Below, piece after piece: positions 55,007 to 64,000 of a stretch of 64,000 bases of DNA. Under the pieces are notes generated by a model. That model did no database searches. It was not told the DNA's origin and saw only the letters and a program-made list of their open reading frames with translations. Position 1 is the first letter of the stretch. Each line of letters begins with the position of its first letter. This DNA comes from JAWKIW01 sp041394145. GTDB taxonomy: Bacteria; Actinomycetota; Acidimicrobiia; Acidimicrobiales; Acidimicrobilacustridaceae. The translations under genes were made by a program, and so were the position numbers. Location: NCBI GenBank assembly GCA_041394145.1, contig JAWKIW010000001.1:62001-126000 (forward strand), written 5' to 3'.

Positions 55007-58000
55007 ATGACCGACGGCGCGGGGGACGCCAAGGGGACCAGGCAGGACCTGGCGCTCGTCGGGCGCGACGCCCTCGTGAGCGAGCTCGTCGCCGCCGCCC
55101 GGGCTGCGGCCCGTGGTGCCGGCTCCGTCGTGCTGCTCACCGGCGAGGCCGGCATCGGCAAGACGAGCGTCGCCCGCCTCGTCGCCAGAGCGGCGCGAGA
55201 GGACCTCGTCGTCAGCTGGGGCACGTGCGCCGCCGATGGCGGCGCCCCACCGTTCTGGCCCTGGCGCGAGCTGCTCCCGGCCACGACGGCGGGTGGGGTC
55301 GGTGGCGCGGTGCCACCCGACTCGGCGATCGGCGCGCAGCGCTTCGAGGTGCTGAGCCGGTTGCGTGATCGCCTGTTCGAGCGCGCCCGCCACCGGCCGT
55401 CGCTGCACATCATCGAAGACCTGCAGTGGGCCGACGTCGCGTCGGTGCTCCTGCTGGCTCACGTGGCGGCGGCCGTGAGCGACACGCCGCTGATGGTCCT
55501 CGGGTCGGTTCGCACCGACGAGCCGCTGGCACACCAGATGCAGGACGCGATCGAGGAGGTCCGACGACTGGCGGCAGGGCACGAGGTGACGCACCTCACC
55601 GACGGCGAGGTCGCCGTGCTGATGCGGCGCTCCGACATCCCCGACGAACCCGAGCTGGTGCGCCTGATCCACGAACGCACGGGCGGCAACCCGTTGTTCG
55701 TGACCGAGGTGCTTCGCCTCGTGCGCACCGGCCGCGCGGACCGGCTCCGTGACGTCGTCGCCGGCAGCGTGCCCGATCGGGTGTCCGAGCTGCTTCGTCG
55801 CCGACTCGCACGACTGCCCGAGCCGGTCGCCGACGTCGTGGTCGCGGCGTCGGTCATCGGCACCGAGGGCGACGTGCGGACGCTCGCGACGGTGGCGGCG
55901 CAGTCACCCGAGGCCGTGGTCGATCTGCTCGAACAGGGACGGGCCGCCCGCGTGCTCGATGCTGCGCCGGCCGGGCGGTGGCGGTTCCGCCACGACCTGA
56001 TCCGAGATGCGGTCTACGCGAGCGTCACGGACGCAGCTCGTGCCCGGCTGCACGCCGACGCGCTGGAGGCGCTGGCCGCCACCGGAGCAGCCCCGCCTCC
56101 GGTGCTCGCCCATCACGCGCTCGCGGCCCAGCCGTTCCTCGATGCCGAGCGGGCCGTCGCGCTGGCCTCGCGAGCGGGCGAGTCGGCCTACGCGCAGCAC
56201 GCCTACGAAGAAGCCGTCGGGTGGTTCACGCAGGCACTCGATGCAGCGTCGCCCGACCTCGCGCTTCGATGGCGGGCGGAGCTGCTCGTGCTGTGCGGCG
56301 AGGCCCACCGCCACATCGGCGACATCGCCGAGGCCCGGCGGGCGTTCTCGGCGGCAGCCGGTCTCACCGGTGCTCCCGACCTGCTGGCGAGGGCGGCGCT
56401 CGGGTACGCGGATCCGGGAGCGGATCTCGGCATCGCCTATCGCACCGAGGACGAGACGACCGCCACGCTGCTGACCAGAGCGATCGAGGCGCAGCCGGAC
56501 GGCGATTCGGTGTCCCGCGTCCTGCTCGAAGCGCGCCTGGCCGCTGAGCTGTACTTCTCCGACCAGCCCGAGCTCGCCCGACGGCTGGCCCGTTCGGCCG
56601 TCGATGGCGCGGCGCGGCTCGGCGATCCGGTCGCGCTCGGCGCGGCATGGTCGGTCATGCACGACGCGTTCATGGTCGGACAGGTCGACCTCGACGACCA
56701 GCTCCGCGGGTCGGCACGGCTGCTCGAGTGGGCCGAGTCGAGCGGCTCCGCTGCGGCGCGGCTCACCGCGCACCGCGCCCGGGTGTTCGACCTCCTCGCC
56801 GCCGGCGACCTCCCCGAGGTGGAGGCCGAGATCCTCGCCTTCCGCCGGGTGGCCGAGCCCCTGCGGGCTCCGGGCTACCTCTGGTGGCTGTCGCTGTGGT
56901 CGGCGATGCGCGCGCTGCTCGACGGACGCCACGAGGACGCGGAGGCGCGGGCGCTCGAGGCCTGCGAGCTCGGGACGGGTCCCTTCCCGGTCCTCGCCCT
57001 CGTCAACCTGTCGTTCCTGCTGTTCTTCCTCCGACGGGAGCAGGGGCGGCTCGCGGAGCTGGAGCAGGCCACCCGCGACTACGCGTCGTCTCACAGCGAC
57101 GTCCCCGCGATCCGGGCCGCGCTGGCGTTCCTGCTGGCCGAGACGGGCCGAGCCGACGAAGCACGCGGGGTGCTCGCCGGGATCTCGGCCGATCTCGATC
57201 GCCTGCACGACCGGAACTGGCCGGCGGCGTGGTTCCAGCTCGCCCGCGCCGCGACGGTGGTCGGCGATCAGCGCGTGGCCGCGGCGCTGCTGGAGCCTCG
57301 GCACCGACCGAGCGAGCGCTGCATCGCGGTGTCGCTGGCCACCGCCTGCCTGGGATCGGCCGACCTGGCGGTCGCGTGGCTGCTGCACGCGACGGGCGAC
57401 CTCGACGGGGCCGACGCGCACTACGCGATCGCCGAGGAGGTGAACGCCCGCATCGGCGCGCAGTCGTGGTTGGCGCAGGCGCGCGCCGACCACGCTCGTC
57501 TCCTGCACGACCGCGACGCCCCCGGCGATCTCCAGGTCGCGGCCGAGCTGATCGCCCTCGCCACCGACGCCGCTTCGCGCATCGGCCTGCGATCGATCGA
57601 ACCGGTGCTGGCGGACCTGCACACGCTCGTCGACGGACCGATGCCGAGCAGGGCGGTCGCATCGCCCGCCCGAGCCACCTTCCGGCGATCGGGACCGGTG
57701 TGGGACCTCGAGTTCGCCGGTCGAGCGGTGCAGGTGCCGCACGCGCGTGGGCTGAGCGACGTGGCGTTCCTGCTCATGCGCGCCGGCGAAGCGGTCTCGG
57801 TCCTCGAGCTGCTCGACGAGCGCGGCACCACCGCGCCGGTGGCCCGAGGTGCACCCGCCTTCGACGAGCGAGCACGCCGCGAGATCCGCCAGCGCCTGCA
57901 GGACCTCGACGCGGAGGTGGAGGAGGCCGAGGCGAACAACGACGGCGAACGGGCTGCCGCGGCCCGAGCCGAGCGGCAGCTGCTCGCGGAGGCCGTCGCC

Positions 58001-58204
58001 CGTGACCTGGGGTTGGGTGGCCGTCCCCGCCTCGTCGGCGACGCCGTCGAACGAGCTCGCAAGACCGTCTCCACCCGGATCCGGCGCACCATCGCGACCG
58101 TCGGACGCCACCACCCCGAGCTCGGTCGCCACCTGGAGCGCTCGATCGACACCGGAGCGTGGTGCGCCTACCGACCGGCCGAACCGGTCACCTGGACCAC
58201 CTGA
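55007..58204 (+). CDS. large AAA/NACHT-like ATPase regulator with TPR region
   Basis: 1,065 residues. N-terminal AAA_16-type ATPase (Walker A GEAGIGKTS at 46-54, Walker B HIIEDLQWAD near 133), a helical TPR-like middle (about 320-900) and a C-terminal domain (VWDLEFAGRAVQVPHARGL ... GLGGRPRLVGDAVERARKTV ... HLERSIDTGAWCAYRP) seen in other large actinobacterial ATPases. There is no LuxR-type HTH. It probably acts as a signalling scaffold or transcription factor; its targets are unknown. It precedes the methyltransferase and cupin genes by 86 nt. The preceding gap (54791-55006) has a TCAGAAT box close to the ATG. Confidence 0.8.
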   Translation: MTDGAGDAKGTRQDLALVGRDALVSELVAAARAAARGAGSVVLLTGEAGIGKTSVARLVARAAREDLVVSWGTCAADGGAPPFWPWRELLPATTAGGVGGAVPPDSAIGAQRFEVLSRLRDRLFERARHRPSLHIIEDLQWADVASVLLLAHVAAAVSDTPLMVLGSVRTDEPLAHQMQDAIEEVRRLAAGHEVTHLTDGEVAVLMRRSDIPDEPELVRLIHERTGGNPLFVTEVLRLVRTGRADRLRDVVAGSVPDRVSELLRRRLARLPEPVADVVVAASVIGTEGDVRTLATVAAQSPEAVVDLLEQGRAARVLDAAPAGRWRFRHDLIRDAVYASVTDAARARLHADALEALAATGAAPPPVLAHHALAAQPFLDAERAVALASRAGESAYAQHAYEEAVGWFTQALDAASPDLALRWRAELLVLCGEAHRHIGDIAEARRAFSAAAGLTGAPDLLARAALGYADPGADLGIAYRTEDETTATLLTRAIEAQPDGDSVSRVLLEARLAAELYFSDQPELARRLARSAVDGAARLGDPVALGAAWSVMHDAFMVGQVDLDDQLRGSARLLEWAESSGSAAARLTAHRARVFDLLAAGDLPEVEAEILAFRRVAEPLRAPGYLWWLSLWSAMRALLDGRHEDAEARALEACELGTGPFPVLALVNLSFLLFFLRREQGRLAELEQATRDYASSHSDVPAIRAALAFLLAETGRADEARGVLAGISADLDRLHDRNWPAAWFQLARAATVVGDQRVAAALLEPRHRPSERCIAVSLATACLGSADLAVAWLLHATGDLDGADAHYAIAEEVNARIGAQSWLAQARADHARLLHDRDAPGDLQVAAELIALATDAASRIGLRSIEPVLADLHTLVDGPMPSRAVASPARATFRRSGPVWDLEFAGRAVQVPHARGLSDVAFLLMRAGEAVSVLELLDERGTTAPVARGAPAFDERARREIRQRLQDLDAEVEEAEANNDGERAAAARAERQLLAEAVARDLGLGGRPRLVGDAVERARKTVSTRIRRTIATVGRHHPELGRHLERSIDTGAWCAYRPAEPVTWTT

Positions 58205-58290
58205 GCCGTCGCGTCGCGACACGCGACGTCGCGCCTCGTCCATCAAGGGCACCGTGCTCCCCGGAGCACCGAGCGACCGAGGAGATGGAC

Positions 58291-59395
58291 ATGGAGAAGG
58301 TCAGGGAGAAGGACACGGAGAAGGTGATGGAGACGGTCGTGGAGATCGACCCGACGCGGCTCGAGGCGTTCATCGGCCAGTTCGCCGGCGACTTCGGTGC
58401 CGCGCTGCACGCCTCCACCGTCGTCGTCGGCGACAAGCTCGGGCTGTACCGAGCGCTCGCCGACGCCGGCCCCGCCACCGCCGATGCGCTGGCCGAGACG
58501 ACCGGGCTGGACCCTCGTCTGGTGCGCGAGTGGCTCGATGCGCAGTACGTCGCCGGCTACTGCCACCACGAGGCCCCGACCGGCAGCTACTGGCTCAGCC
58601 CCGAGCAGGCGGCGGTGCTGGCCGACCCGTCCAGCCCGGCCTTCCTGGTCGGCGCCATGACGATCGCCGCCTCCACCGCCAAGGACGAGGAGAAGCTCCG
58701 CGCTGCGTTCACCTCCGGCGAGGGCCTCGGGTGGCACGACCACCACCACGACCTCTTCCACGGCACCGAACGGCTCTTCAAGCCCGGCTACGTCGCCAAC
58801 CTCGTCTCGGCGTGGATCCCCGCGCTGGAGGGCGTGGACGACGAGCTCCGGCGGGGCGGGGCCGTCGCCGACCTCGGCTGTGGTCACGGGTCGTCGACCA
58901 TCGTGCTCGCCGAGGAGTACCCGAACGCCACCGTCGTGGGCTTCGACTACCACCGGGCATCCATCGACATCGCCCGCAAGCGGGCCGCCGAGGCCGGCGT
59001 CGCCGACCGCGTGCGCTTCGAGGTCGCCTCGGCCCAGGACTTCCCCGGGGACGGCTACGACCTCGTGTGCATCTTCGACGCCCTCCACGACATGGGCGAT
59101 CCGCTCGGCGCCGCCCGGCACATCCGGGAGGCGCTCGACACCGATGGGACCTGGCTGCTCGTGGAACCGATGGCGGGCGCCACCCTGGAGGACAACGTCA
59201 ACCCCGTGGGACGGATCTTCTACGCGGCATCGACGTTCATCTGCACACCTGCCGCGCAGGCCCAGCCCGGCGGCTACGCCCTCGGCGCAGGTCCCCGACA
59301 CCACCCTGGCCCAGCTCGCCGCCGACGCCGGCTTCAGCCGCTTCCGGCGCGCGACCGAGACGCCGTTCAACCGCGTCTTCGAGGTCCGCCCGTGA
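58291..59395 (+). CDS. Rv2258c-like SAM methyltransferase (one frameshift)
   Basis: About 368 residues. N-terminal winged-helix dimerisation part (LYRALADAGPATADALAETTGLDPRLVREWLDAQYVAGY), then a Rossmann methyltransferase with VADLGCGHGSSTIVLAE, GFDYHRASIDIARK and DYLVCIFDALHDM-like motif IV (DLVCIFDALHDM). The C-terminus continues in another frame after about 59285, where a GC dinucleotide appears lost from GGCGCGCAG; the shifted frame gives the expected ending QLAADAGFSRFRRATETPFNRVFEVRP. The methyl acceptor is unknown. The ATG at 58291 is favoured by GAGGAG 6 nt upstream. Confidence 0.8.
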
Positions 59396-59447
59396 CGCGG
59401 GCCAGCACGAGCACCGTCTCCAGACCGACGAACAGGAGGATCCAGCC

Positions 59448-59804
59448 ATGAGCCCACTCGAGGTGAACGACTTCTCCCGCCCCGACGAGACGAGGACTCC
59501 CGACCTCACCACCGTCGAGCTGGTCGAGCTCGCGGGCGGCGAGGTCGGGCGGTACACGTTCCAGCCCGGCTGGCGCTGGTCGGAGTGCATCAAGCCCGTC
59601 GCCGGCACCGACTCCTGCCAGGTCGAGCACGTCGGCTACGTCATCTCCGGCGCCATGCACATCGAGCAGGACGACGGCTCGGCCGCCGACATCACCGCCG
59701 GCTCGGTGTACCGGATCGCCCCGGGCCACGACGGGTGGGTCGTCGGCGACGAACCGGCCGTGGTGGTGGAGTTCCAGGGGGCCGCAACCTACGCCAGGTC
59801 CTGA
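59448..59804 (+). CDS. cupin-domain protein
   Basis: 118 residues; single cupin barrel with RYTFQPGWRWSECIKPVAG, the metal-site motif CQVEHVGYVISGAMHIEQDDG and a second motif with IAPGHDGWVVGDEP. His residues HVGY and PGHD could bind metal. GGAGG lies before the ATG. Tightly downstream of the methyltransferase; a joint role is likely but unknown. Confidence 0.85.
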   Translation: MSPLEVNDFSRPDETRTPDLTTVELVELAGGEVGRYTFQPGWRWSECIKPVAGTDSCQVEHVGYVISGAMHIEQDDGSAADITAGSVYRIAPGHDGWVVGDEPAVVVEFQGAATYARS

Positions 59805-59897
59805 CCTCGGCCGGCGTCGGTGACCCGATCGCCGTCGGGCCGGAGCCGGAGAAACTACCCTCGGCGCATCGACGCCGGCGGCGGACCCGCCGTGGTC

Positions 59898-59949
59898 GTC
59901 GTGGGGACCTGTCGTGGGGACCTGTCGTGGGGACCCGTCGTGGGGACAT
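59898..59949 (+). repeat. four 13-bp tandem repeats before a WS/DGAT gene
   Basis: GTCGTGGGGACCT is repeated four times (59898-59910, 59911-59923, 59924-59936 with final C, 59937-59949 ending CAT). The array ends 12 nt upstream of the start codon. It may bind a regulator or be slippage. Confidence 0.85.
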
Positions 59950-59961
59950 GGGGGATCCGGC

Positions 59962-61431
59962 ATGCAGCGGATGCACGGAGTCGACGCGCTCGGGATCTAC
60001 AGCGAGACGCCGACGTCGCCGTTCACCACCCTCAAGGTCGCCATCTACCGGCCGGTCCCACCCGACGACGCTCCGAGCGCGGCAGACCTGCGGGACTTCG
60101 TGAGGGAGCAGGTGCTCCGGCTCGGCCGGGGCATCGGGGACCAGCGCATCGTGCGCGTCCCGTTCGACCTGCACCACCCGTTGTGGGTCACCGACCCCGA
60201 CTACTCCCCCGACGACCACATCTACCGCGCTGCCCTCCCCGCTCCCGGTGACAAGGCGCAGCTGTGCGACTTCCTCTCGGACCTCATGGGTCGGCCGCTC
60301 GATCCCGAGCGGCCCCTGTGGGAGGCATGGATCGTGGAGGGGCTCCAGGGCGGCCGGCTCGCCGTCGTCGTCAAGATGCACCACTCGCTGGCCGACGGAG
60401 CCACGGTCGCGGAGCTCATCGAGCGCAGCCACTCGACCGGAGCGACCGAGTCGCCGTCGGGTCCTCCTGGAGGCGACGCCGTCCCCGGCAACGCCCGGCT
60501 GCTGGCGGGCGCGCTGGTCGACCTCGCGAAGACGTTCGCGCTGGAGCTGCCCGACTTCCTCCGCGAACGGCAGCTGGCCCGGCAAGAGCGTGCCGACGGC
60601 CACGAAGCCGCCGAACCGCCACCCGACCTCGCCGCCGAGGCCCGGCTGCCCGGGCACGCGCCCTTCACGGTCCTCAACGCGCGGCGAGGCGGCCGCTACC
60701 GCGTCTACCGGTACGAGACCTTCTCGTTGGCCGAGACGAAGGAGCTGGCGAACGCGTTCGGCTGCACGGTCAACACCCTGCTGTTGGGCGTCTGCTCGGA
60801 GGCGCTCCGTCGCTATCTGGCGGACGTCGACGAGGTGCCGGCGTCCTCGCTCCTGGCCGCCATGCCCGTCGGGCACCCGGGACACCCGCCCCACCAGACG
60901 CGCCTGCACCCCGATCTCCCGCGGAACGACGTGGCCGTGGCGGTCCTGCCGCTGCACCAGGACGTCGCCGACTTCGAGCAGCGGCTGCAGCTGATCAAGC
61001 GCAGCTCGGACGCCGCGGTCGATCGTGTGCTGCGGGCCTGGGGCAAGCGCTTCGACAACTTCCTCGAGTTCCTGCCCGGCGCGCTCGTCCGCCGCGCCGT
61101 CAACGACCTGTCCGCCCGGCAGCAGGCGAGAGGCAAGGACGCGTACGCGAACGTGATCGTCTCCAACGTCGTCGGACCACGGCAGCCTCTGTTCGCGCTC
61201 GACGGGCGCCTGGAGCTCGTCGAGGTGCTGTCCACGGGCAACATCACCGATGCCGGGAACCTGAACATCACCGCCTGGAGCTACGTCGACGACCTCTGCG
61301 TCTCGTTCTACATGCGCAAGGGCGCCATGCCCGAGCCCGACAAGCTCCCGGCCTACCTCCGAGAGGTCTACGAGGAGCTGCAGCTGAGCGCTCAGCGCTC
61401 CGGCGACGCGGAGCCGGCGATCTCGAGGTAG
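59962..61431 (+). CDS. WS/DGAT-type O-acyltransferase
   Basis: 489 residues. The catalytic HHSLADG lies near 139 within VVVKMHHSLADGATVAEL. The C-terminal half has NTLLLGVCSEALRR, NVIVSNVVGPRQPLFALDG and NITAWSYVDDLCVSFYM as expected. It starts at ATG 59962 with GGGGGATCC nearby (ATG 59971 possible). The last 40 nt overlap, in opposite orientation, the end of the next acyltransferase gene. Confidence 0.9.
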   Translation: MQRMHGVDALGIYSETPTSPFTTLKVAIYRPVPPDDAPSAADLRDFVREQVLRLGRGIGDQRIVRVPFDLHHPLWVTDPDYSPDDHIYRAALPAPGDKAQLCDFLSDLMGRPLDPERPLWEAWIVEGLQGGRLAVVVKMHHSLADGATVAELIERSHSTGATESPSGPPGGDAVPGNARLLAGALVDLAKTFALELPDFLRERQLARQERADGHEAAEPPPDLAAEARLPGHAPFTVLNARRGGRYRVYRYETFSLAETKELANAFGCTVNTLLLGVCSEALRRYLADVDEVPASSLLAAMPVGHPGHPPHQTRLHPDLPRNDVAVAVLPLHQDVADFEQRLQLIKRSSDAAVDRVLRAWGKRFDNFLEFLPGALVRRAVNDLSARQQARGKDAYANVIVSNVVGPRQPLFALDGRLELVEVLSTGNITDAGNLNITAWSYVDDLCVSFYMRKGAMPEPDKLPAYLREVYEELQLSAQRSGDAEPAISR

Positions 61432-62792
61432 GCGTCGAGCGTCGCGGTCAGGCCCTCGATGAGCTGCCACTGATCGGGGAACGCGGTCGGCTCGAGGGTG
61501 AAGCCGAAGTCGATGTCGTCGATGTAGCTGATGCAGGTGACGTTGACCGCCGCCCCTGGGGCGATGACCGACATCGGGAACATGGCGGTCATCCGAGCCC
61601 CGCCGACGTACAGCGGGAACGGGGCGCCCCGGACGTTCGAGATGATCAGGTTGAACCCCGACACCCGGGGGACCAGCGCCGGCGGCGTCATCGACATCAC
61701 GACGTTGACGATCGCCGGTGGCAGGAGCCCCATGTACTCGAGGAAGCCCTTGCCGCCGGCGCGGGCCGCCTCCTTGGCCACGCGGCTGTCGCGGGCGATG
61801 GCCTGCAGGCGCTCGACCGGATCGTCGAGGTCGGTGGCCAGCGTGACCCCCGCAGTCGTCACCTTGTTCATGAGCCCGGTGTCGTCGTCCCCGCGCAGCG
61901 ACACGGCGATCGAGGTGCGCAGCGGCTCGTTCGGCAGCGCGCCCTGCTCTTGCAGGTAGGCGCGCAGGCTGCCGGCGACGAGGGCCAGCACGACGTCGTT
62001 CACCGTCACACCGAAGTGCTCCTTGACGACCTTGACGTCGGCGAGGGGCACCGAGCCGTACACGAACGCCCGGTCGGTGCCGATCTGACAGTTGAACGCC
62101 GCCCGCGGGACGCGGTGCTCCGGGCCGGACTGCCCCGGCCGGAGGCGATCGGACACGAGGCGTCGCACACCGTCGGCGAGCTCCCAGCCGGCCCGCACGG
62201 GCAGGGCCGAGAGTCGCCCGGCCGCAGTGAGCGATTCCCGCCACCGCTCCGGCACCTCGCCCGGGCGGGCGTCGGCGATGGCCGGATCCACCTGGCGAGG
62301 AGCGGCGTCCGCCTCGAGGTCGCACATCATCTCGCCCAGCTTGTTGGCGCCCTCGCCGTCCATCAACGAGTGGTGCAGCTTGGAGAACAGGCCGAACCGC
62401 CCACCCTCCACACCCTCGATGAACCAGATCTCCCACAGGGGGCGGCGGCGGTCCAGGTGGCGGCTGTACAGGTAGGCGACGAGGTCGCTGAGCGCCTGCC
62501 GGTCGCCAGGTTCGGGGACGGCGATCCGCCGGATGTGGTCGTCCCAGCTGAAGTCGGTGTCCTCCACCCAGTACGGGAGATCGAGCCCCAGCGGGACCTC
62601 GTGCAGCTTCCAGCGGAAGTGGGGAACGAGCGAGAGGCGCTCCTCGAGGAACTTCCGCATCGACTCGTACCCGAATCCCGCCCGGCCTTCGGCGTCGAGG
62701 ATGGTGAGGCCGCCCGTGTGCTGGTGGATCGTGCGGGTCTCGCCGCCCACGAACATGACGTCCTGGGGCGTCAGCTGCCGCAGCTGCCTCAT
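61392..62792 (-). CDS. WS/DGAT-type O-acyltransferase
   Basis: 466 residues with HHSLMDG (HHxxxDG, near 141), VTVNDVVLALVAGSLRAYL and FNLIISNVRGAPFPLYVGG. A third paralogue in the window. Its ATG overlaps the stop of the upstream alpha/beta hydrolase in an ATGA quartet, so the two are translationally coupled. Its 3' end overlaps the convergent paralogue by 40 nt (61392-61431). Confidence 0.92.
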   Translation of the reverse strand: MRQLRQLTPQDVMFVGGETRTIHQHTGGLTILDAEGRAGFGYESMRKFLEERLSLVPHFRWKLHEVPLGLDLPYWVEDTDFSWDDHIRRIAVPEPGDRQALSDLVAYLYSRHLDRRRPLWEIWFIEGVEGGRFGLFSKLHHSLMDGEGANKLGEMMCDLEADAAPRQVDPAIADARPGEVPERWRESLTAAGRLSALPVRAGWELADGVRRLVSDRLRPGQSGPEHRVPRAAFNCQIGTDRAFVYGSVPLADVKVVKEHFGVTVNDVVLALVAGSLRAYLQEQGALPNEPLRTSIAVSLRGDDDTGLMNKVTTAGVTLATDLDDPVERLQAIARDSRVAKEAARAGGKGFLEYMGLLPPAIVNVVMSMTPPALVPRVSGFNLIISNVRGAPFPLYVGGARMTAMFPMSVIAPGAAVNVTCISYIDDIDFGFTLEPTAFPDQWQLIEGLTATLDAYLEIAGSASPER

Positions 62793-63736
62793 CCGCCGGC
62801 TCCGCTCATCTCCACCTCGTGGGGCTCCGTGCTGACCGTGAGGCACTCGACCGTACGGGGTCCCGTCGGCACCCCCGTCGGGGCGGCCTCGCTGGCCGCG
62901 GACTCGACGAGCTTGATCGCCTCGATCGCTCCCTGCTCCATGCACAAGAAGTGGGGGCCGTTGTCGAAGTGGCCGGCGCACGGCACGTGGAGCTGGAACG
63001 CGTCCGGCACCGCATCCTCGACGAAGGGGACGTTGCCCGTGCCCACGATCCGGTCCTTGTCGCCCCACACGAAGGCGGCGGGGATCCCCAGCTGCTCCAC
63101 CCGCGTCCAGAGCCCGTCGGGACCGAACGCCGGATCGAGCACCAGCTCACGGGCGGCCGACACGAACGACCAGCGGGTCGCCGGGCAGGAGATGAAGTAG
63201 ATCATCCGCTTGCTCGCCCGCCGGAACCAGTCGTCGGCCAGGTCCCCGGTGAGCGCGGCCTCCTGGCGATCCGCCTCCCGCTTCAACAGGGGCCACAGCC
63301 ACTCGACCGGGATGCGCTTGGCGACGTCGGGGTTCAGCAGCCGCACGCCCCACAACAGCTGGCGCAGGTTCCGCCGAGGGAAGGGCGGTGCCATCATCAC
63401 CACGCCGCGGAACAGGTCGGGCTCGAGCAAGGCGGCCTCCAGGGCGACCCTGCCACCGAGCGACATCCCCATGACCAGCGGCTTGGCGTCGAGCCGGGCC
63501 GCCAGGTCGAGCACCGGCTCGACGAGCACCGCCGGGGTCAGCGGCTCCTCCGGCGCCGGTGTCAGCCCGAAGCCGGGTAGGTCCGCGGCCAGCATCTGCA
63601 GGCCGAGCGCGGCGACACCCCGGGCGAGGCCGGTGAAGGAGCTGGACTCGAGCCCCAGCCCGTGCAGCGCCAGCACCGGCGGGCCCTCCCCCCAGGTCTG
63701 GTAGTGGATCCCGTCCGTGTCGGTCACCGCCGCCAT
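62789..63736 (-). CDS. alpha/beta-hydrolase, lipase/esterase-like
   Basis: 315 residues: oxyanion LALHGLGLESSSF, nucleophile GMSLGG (near 92), an Asp in VWGDKDRIVG and His in CAGHFDNGPHFL. It is coupled to the WS/DGAT, so it likely acts on the same neutral lipids (hydrolysis or acyl turnover), by inference. The ATG is at 63736. It is divergent from the acyl-CoA synthetase gene by 71 nt. Confidence 0.9.
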   Translation of the reverse strand: MAAVTDTDGIHYQTWGEGPPVLALHGLGLESSSFTGLARGVAALGLQMLAADLPGFGLTPAPEEPLTPAVLVEPVLDLAARLDAKPLVMGMSLGGRVALEAALLEPDLFRGVVMMAPPFPRRNLRQLLWGVRLLNPDVAKRIPVEWLWPLLKREADRQEAALTGDLADDWFRRASKRMIYFISCPATRWSFVSAARELVLDPAFGPDGLWTRVEQLGIPAAFVWGDKDRIVGTGNVPFVEDAVPDAFQLHVPCAGHFDNGPHFLCMEQGAIEAIKLVESAASEAAPTGVPTGPRTVECLTVSTEPHEVEMSGAGG

Positions 63737-63807
63737 TGTTCCGGGGCCCCATCACCGCAACTAGGGGCATGAGTCCCGAGTTGGGGCGATCGGTACAGTC
63801 GGGGCCG

Positions 63808-64000
63808 ATGAGCTACAACCTCGCCGAGCTGTTCGAGCGCGTCGTCGACGTCATCCCCGACCGAACGGCCCTGATCACGCCGGCTCGGCGCCTCACCTAC
63901 CGAGGCCTCGACGACCGGGCCAACCAGCTCGCCCACCGACTCCGGGACCTGGGCGTGCGCGCCGGCGACACGGTGGGGCTCCAGCTGCTGAACGGCACCG
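63808..64000 (+). CDS. AMP-binding acyl-CoA synthetase (5' part; continues beyond window)
   Basis: The first 64 residues (MSYNLAELFERVVDVIPDRT, RRLTYRGLDDRANQLAHRLRD, VRAGDTVGLQLLNGT) show the N-terminal pattern of ANL-superfamily fatty-acyl-CoA ligases. The rest lies outside the window. TACAGT (63794-63799) is 8 nt before the ATG, hence leaderless. The neighbouring lipase and acyltransferases suggest fatty-acid activation. Confidence 0.85.
   Translation, partial: MSYNLAELFERVVDVIPDRTALITPARRLTYRGLDDRANQLAHRLRDLGVRAGDTVGLQLLNGT

Noticed and set aside
59898..59949. Possible CRISPR or iteron origin
   Set aside because: 13-bp units without spacers, no Rep gene, and a promoter-proximal position; a regulatory or slippage repeat is simpler.
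60264..63200. A 978-codon plus-strand open frame
   Set aside because: It overlaps two acyltransferases and a hydrolase whose motifs are certain; the translation is low-complexity Arg/Ala/Pro.

Overview
This 64 kb window is very GC-rich chromosomal DNA from an actinobacterium. The evidence is a WhiB regulator, an adjacent FurA-type regulator and KatG, three WS/DGAT acyltransferases, an Rv2258c-like methyltransferase, a type A RNase P RNA, near-total G/C at third codon positions, and many promoters of the form TANNNT placed 6-9 nt before the start codon (leaderless mRNAs). A placement in the class Acidimicrobiia is a reasonable inference but not proven. I see no tRNA, rRNA, CRISPR array, insertion sequence, integrase or phage gene; the region reads as core and lineage-specific chromosome.

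Layout. 0-3.4 kb: a heavily frameshifted GIY-YIG/UvrC-like exonuclease tail and a frameshifted membrane protein, then trpD and whiB. 3.6-6.7 kb: a minus-strand redox-stress cassette (Fur regulator, rubrerythrin, two-cluster Fe-S/CCG protein, DUF3501). 6.8-12.1 kb: glycerol-3-phosphate block (glpD, alkylglycerone-phosphate-synthase-like oxidase, small membrane protein, glycerol-kinase-like FGGY kinase). 12.3-15.2 kb: two secreted cupredoxin lipoproteins flanking two Tat-exported ferritin-like proteins. 15.27-15.66 kb: rnpB. 16.3-18.2 kb: a stand-alone LanM-type dehydratase domain preceded by a small frameshifted peptide gene, the best candidate here for an undescribed (RiPP-like) system. 18.4-31.9 kb: SpoIIAA-like protein, phosphonate-monoesterase-like sulfatase, a two-component system divergent from a His-rich membrane protein, a phosphatase, a zinc-ribbon coiled-coil protein, a class A PBP, a GT87-like glycosyltransferase and a Gfo/Idh oxidoreductase. 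32.1-34.3 kb: three tiny genes converging on a 443-residue anchored protein that shares a short motif with one of them. 34.4-47.7 kb: DUF3048, WS/DGAT, CorA, upp, alpha/beta hydrolase, beta-propeller, DUF4386, MpaB-like oxygenase, NmrA-like protein and TetR. 47.8-53.9 kb: PAS-GGDEF protein, Na+/H+ antiporter and furA-katG. 54-64 kb: crotonase, giant AAA regulator, methyltransferase, cupin, two more WS/DGATs, an alpha/beta hydrolase and the start of an acyl-CoA synthetase.

Themes: neutral/ether lipid and glycerol metabolism (glpD, AGPS-like, glpK-like, three WS/DGATs, hydrolases, acyl-CoA synthetase), peroxide defence with two separate Fur regulators, and surface redox/metal proteins. Single-base or dinucleotide shifts occur in several otherwise well-conserved genes (positions given per entry). 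They often sit in G/C runs and are densest in the first 2 kb, which looks more like assembly error than gene decay.
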